Of a DNA stretch of 32,062 nucleotides, positions 32,004 to 32,062 are shown piece after piece. The notes beneath the pieces were generated by a model, which saw only the letters and a list, made by a program, of their open reading frames with translations, had not been told where the DNA came from and ran no database searches. The number at the start of each line of letters is the position of its first letter. The first letter of the stretch is position 1. The stretch comes from Candidatus Zixiibacteriota bacterium (GTDB lineage Bacteria > Zixibacteria > MSB-5A5 > WJJR01), in contig JACQFV010000159.1 of the NCBI GenBank assembly GCA_016199865.1, forward strand, positions 1 to 32,062, in the 5' to 3' direction. Both the position numbers and the translations under genes were made by a program.

Positions 32004-32062
32004 GTGACGCGTGACGCATACCGTTCCTTCAAAGAATTGGCCGCCAGTCAGCGCGAGAACGA
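32004..32062 (+). CDS. Start of a probable poly-gamma-glutamate hydrolase-like gene (cut by window edge)
   Basis: GTG 32004 follows ATAGGAAGACGTT and opens a frame reading MTRDAYRSFKELAASQREN to the end of the window. The YRSF-ELAA-xRE opening resembles the N-terminus of PF05908-type poly-gamma-glutamate hydrolases (phage PghP and YmaC-like), which usually continue with a DYRI strand. Only 19 residues are visible, so the call leans on this short likeness and on the nearby pgs operon. It is too short for the ORF track. Confidence 0.4.
   Translation, partial: MTRDAYRSFKELAASQREN

Noticed and set aside
1-32062. CRISPR array
   Set aside because: No regularly spaced short direct repeats and no cas-like genes were seen.

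Overview
The window is GC-rich DNA that looks like a Gram-negative-type, uncultivated bacterium of the FCB/Zixibacteria kind. This placement is inferred, not proven. It rests on dockerin-like Ca-binding tails on secreted proteins, a C-terminal secretion-tail domain (YPNPFN...) of the type used by FCB bacteria, predicted outer-membrane barrels, a PgsB/PgsC/PgsW set, and an FN3-DUF6754-like membrane protein. Codon use and AAGGAGG-type ribosome binding sites look ordinary.

Left arm (1-3.8 kb): the 3' end of an IS630-family transposase abuts a four-gene minus-strand operon of membrane proteins of unknown function. The first gene of that operon carries an FN3 domain and a DUF6754-like domain. A consensus-like sigma70 promoter lies directly upstream, and it shows that the start in the ORF track is too long.

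Central mosaic (3.8-22.7 kb): unrelated small accessory genes stand one by one. They are a CBM48 protein with a basic tail; a CAU-anticodon tRNA followed by a Ser/Thr kinase and an outer-membrane protein; a single-chain type ISP/IIG-like restriction-modification enzyme; a secreted orphan; a YncE-like propeller; a tiny zinc-finger-like protein; a methanethiol S-methyltransferase (MddA); an RRM protein; a dockerin/Cys-rich secreted protein; a GYD protein; a SnoaL-like protein; and a lipocalin-like protein. Between them lie at least seven fragments of one tyrosine-recombinase gene family, six from its 3' end and one from its 5' end, all read on the minus strand. A second repeat, 62 bp long, follows both the restriction-modification gene and a truncated restriction-modification gene. 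A 147-bp palindromic element with internal hairpins lies at 17.5 kb. The region reads as a cassette-like or repeatedly rearranged integration hotspot.

Right arm (23-31.6 kb): a tightly coupled minus-strand operon encodes pgsB-pgsC-pgsW (poly-gamma-glutamate synthesis) followed by a secreted protein, a predicted outer-membrane barrel and a lipoprotein with two duplicated CxxCH modules. A large secreted BNR/YCF48-type propeller protein with a double dockerin tail lies just upstream, with a good promoter and a palindromic operator candidate. At the extreme right edge a plus-strand ORF begins whose first residues resemble poly-gamma-glutamate hydrolase. The operon may be a polyglutamate system adapted to a two-membrane envelope, with export partners not described in the Gram-positive paradigm.

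All calls come from reading the sequence by eye; no database search was run.
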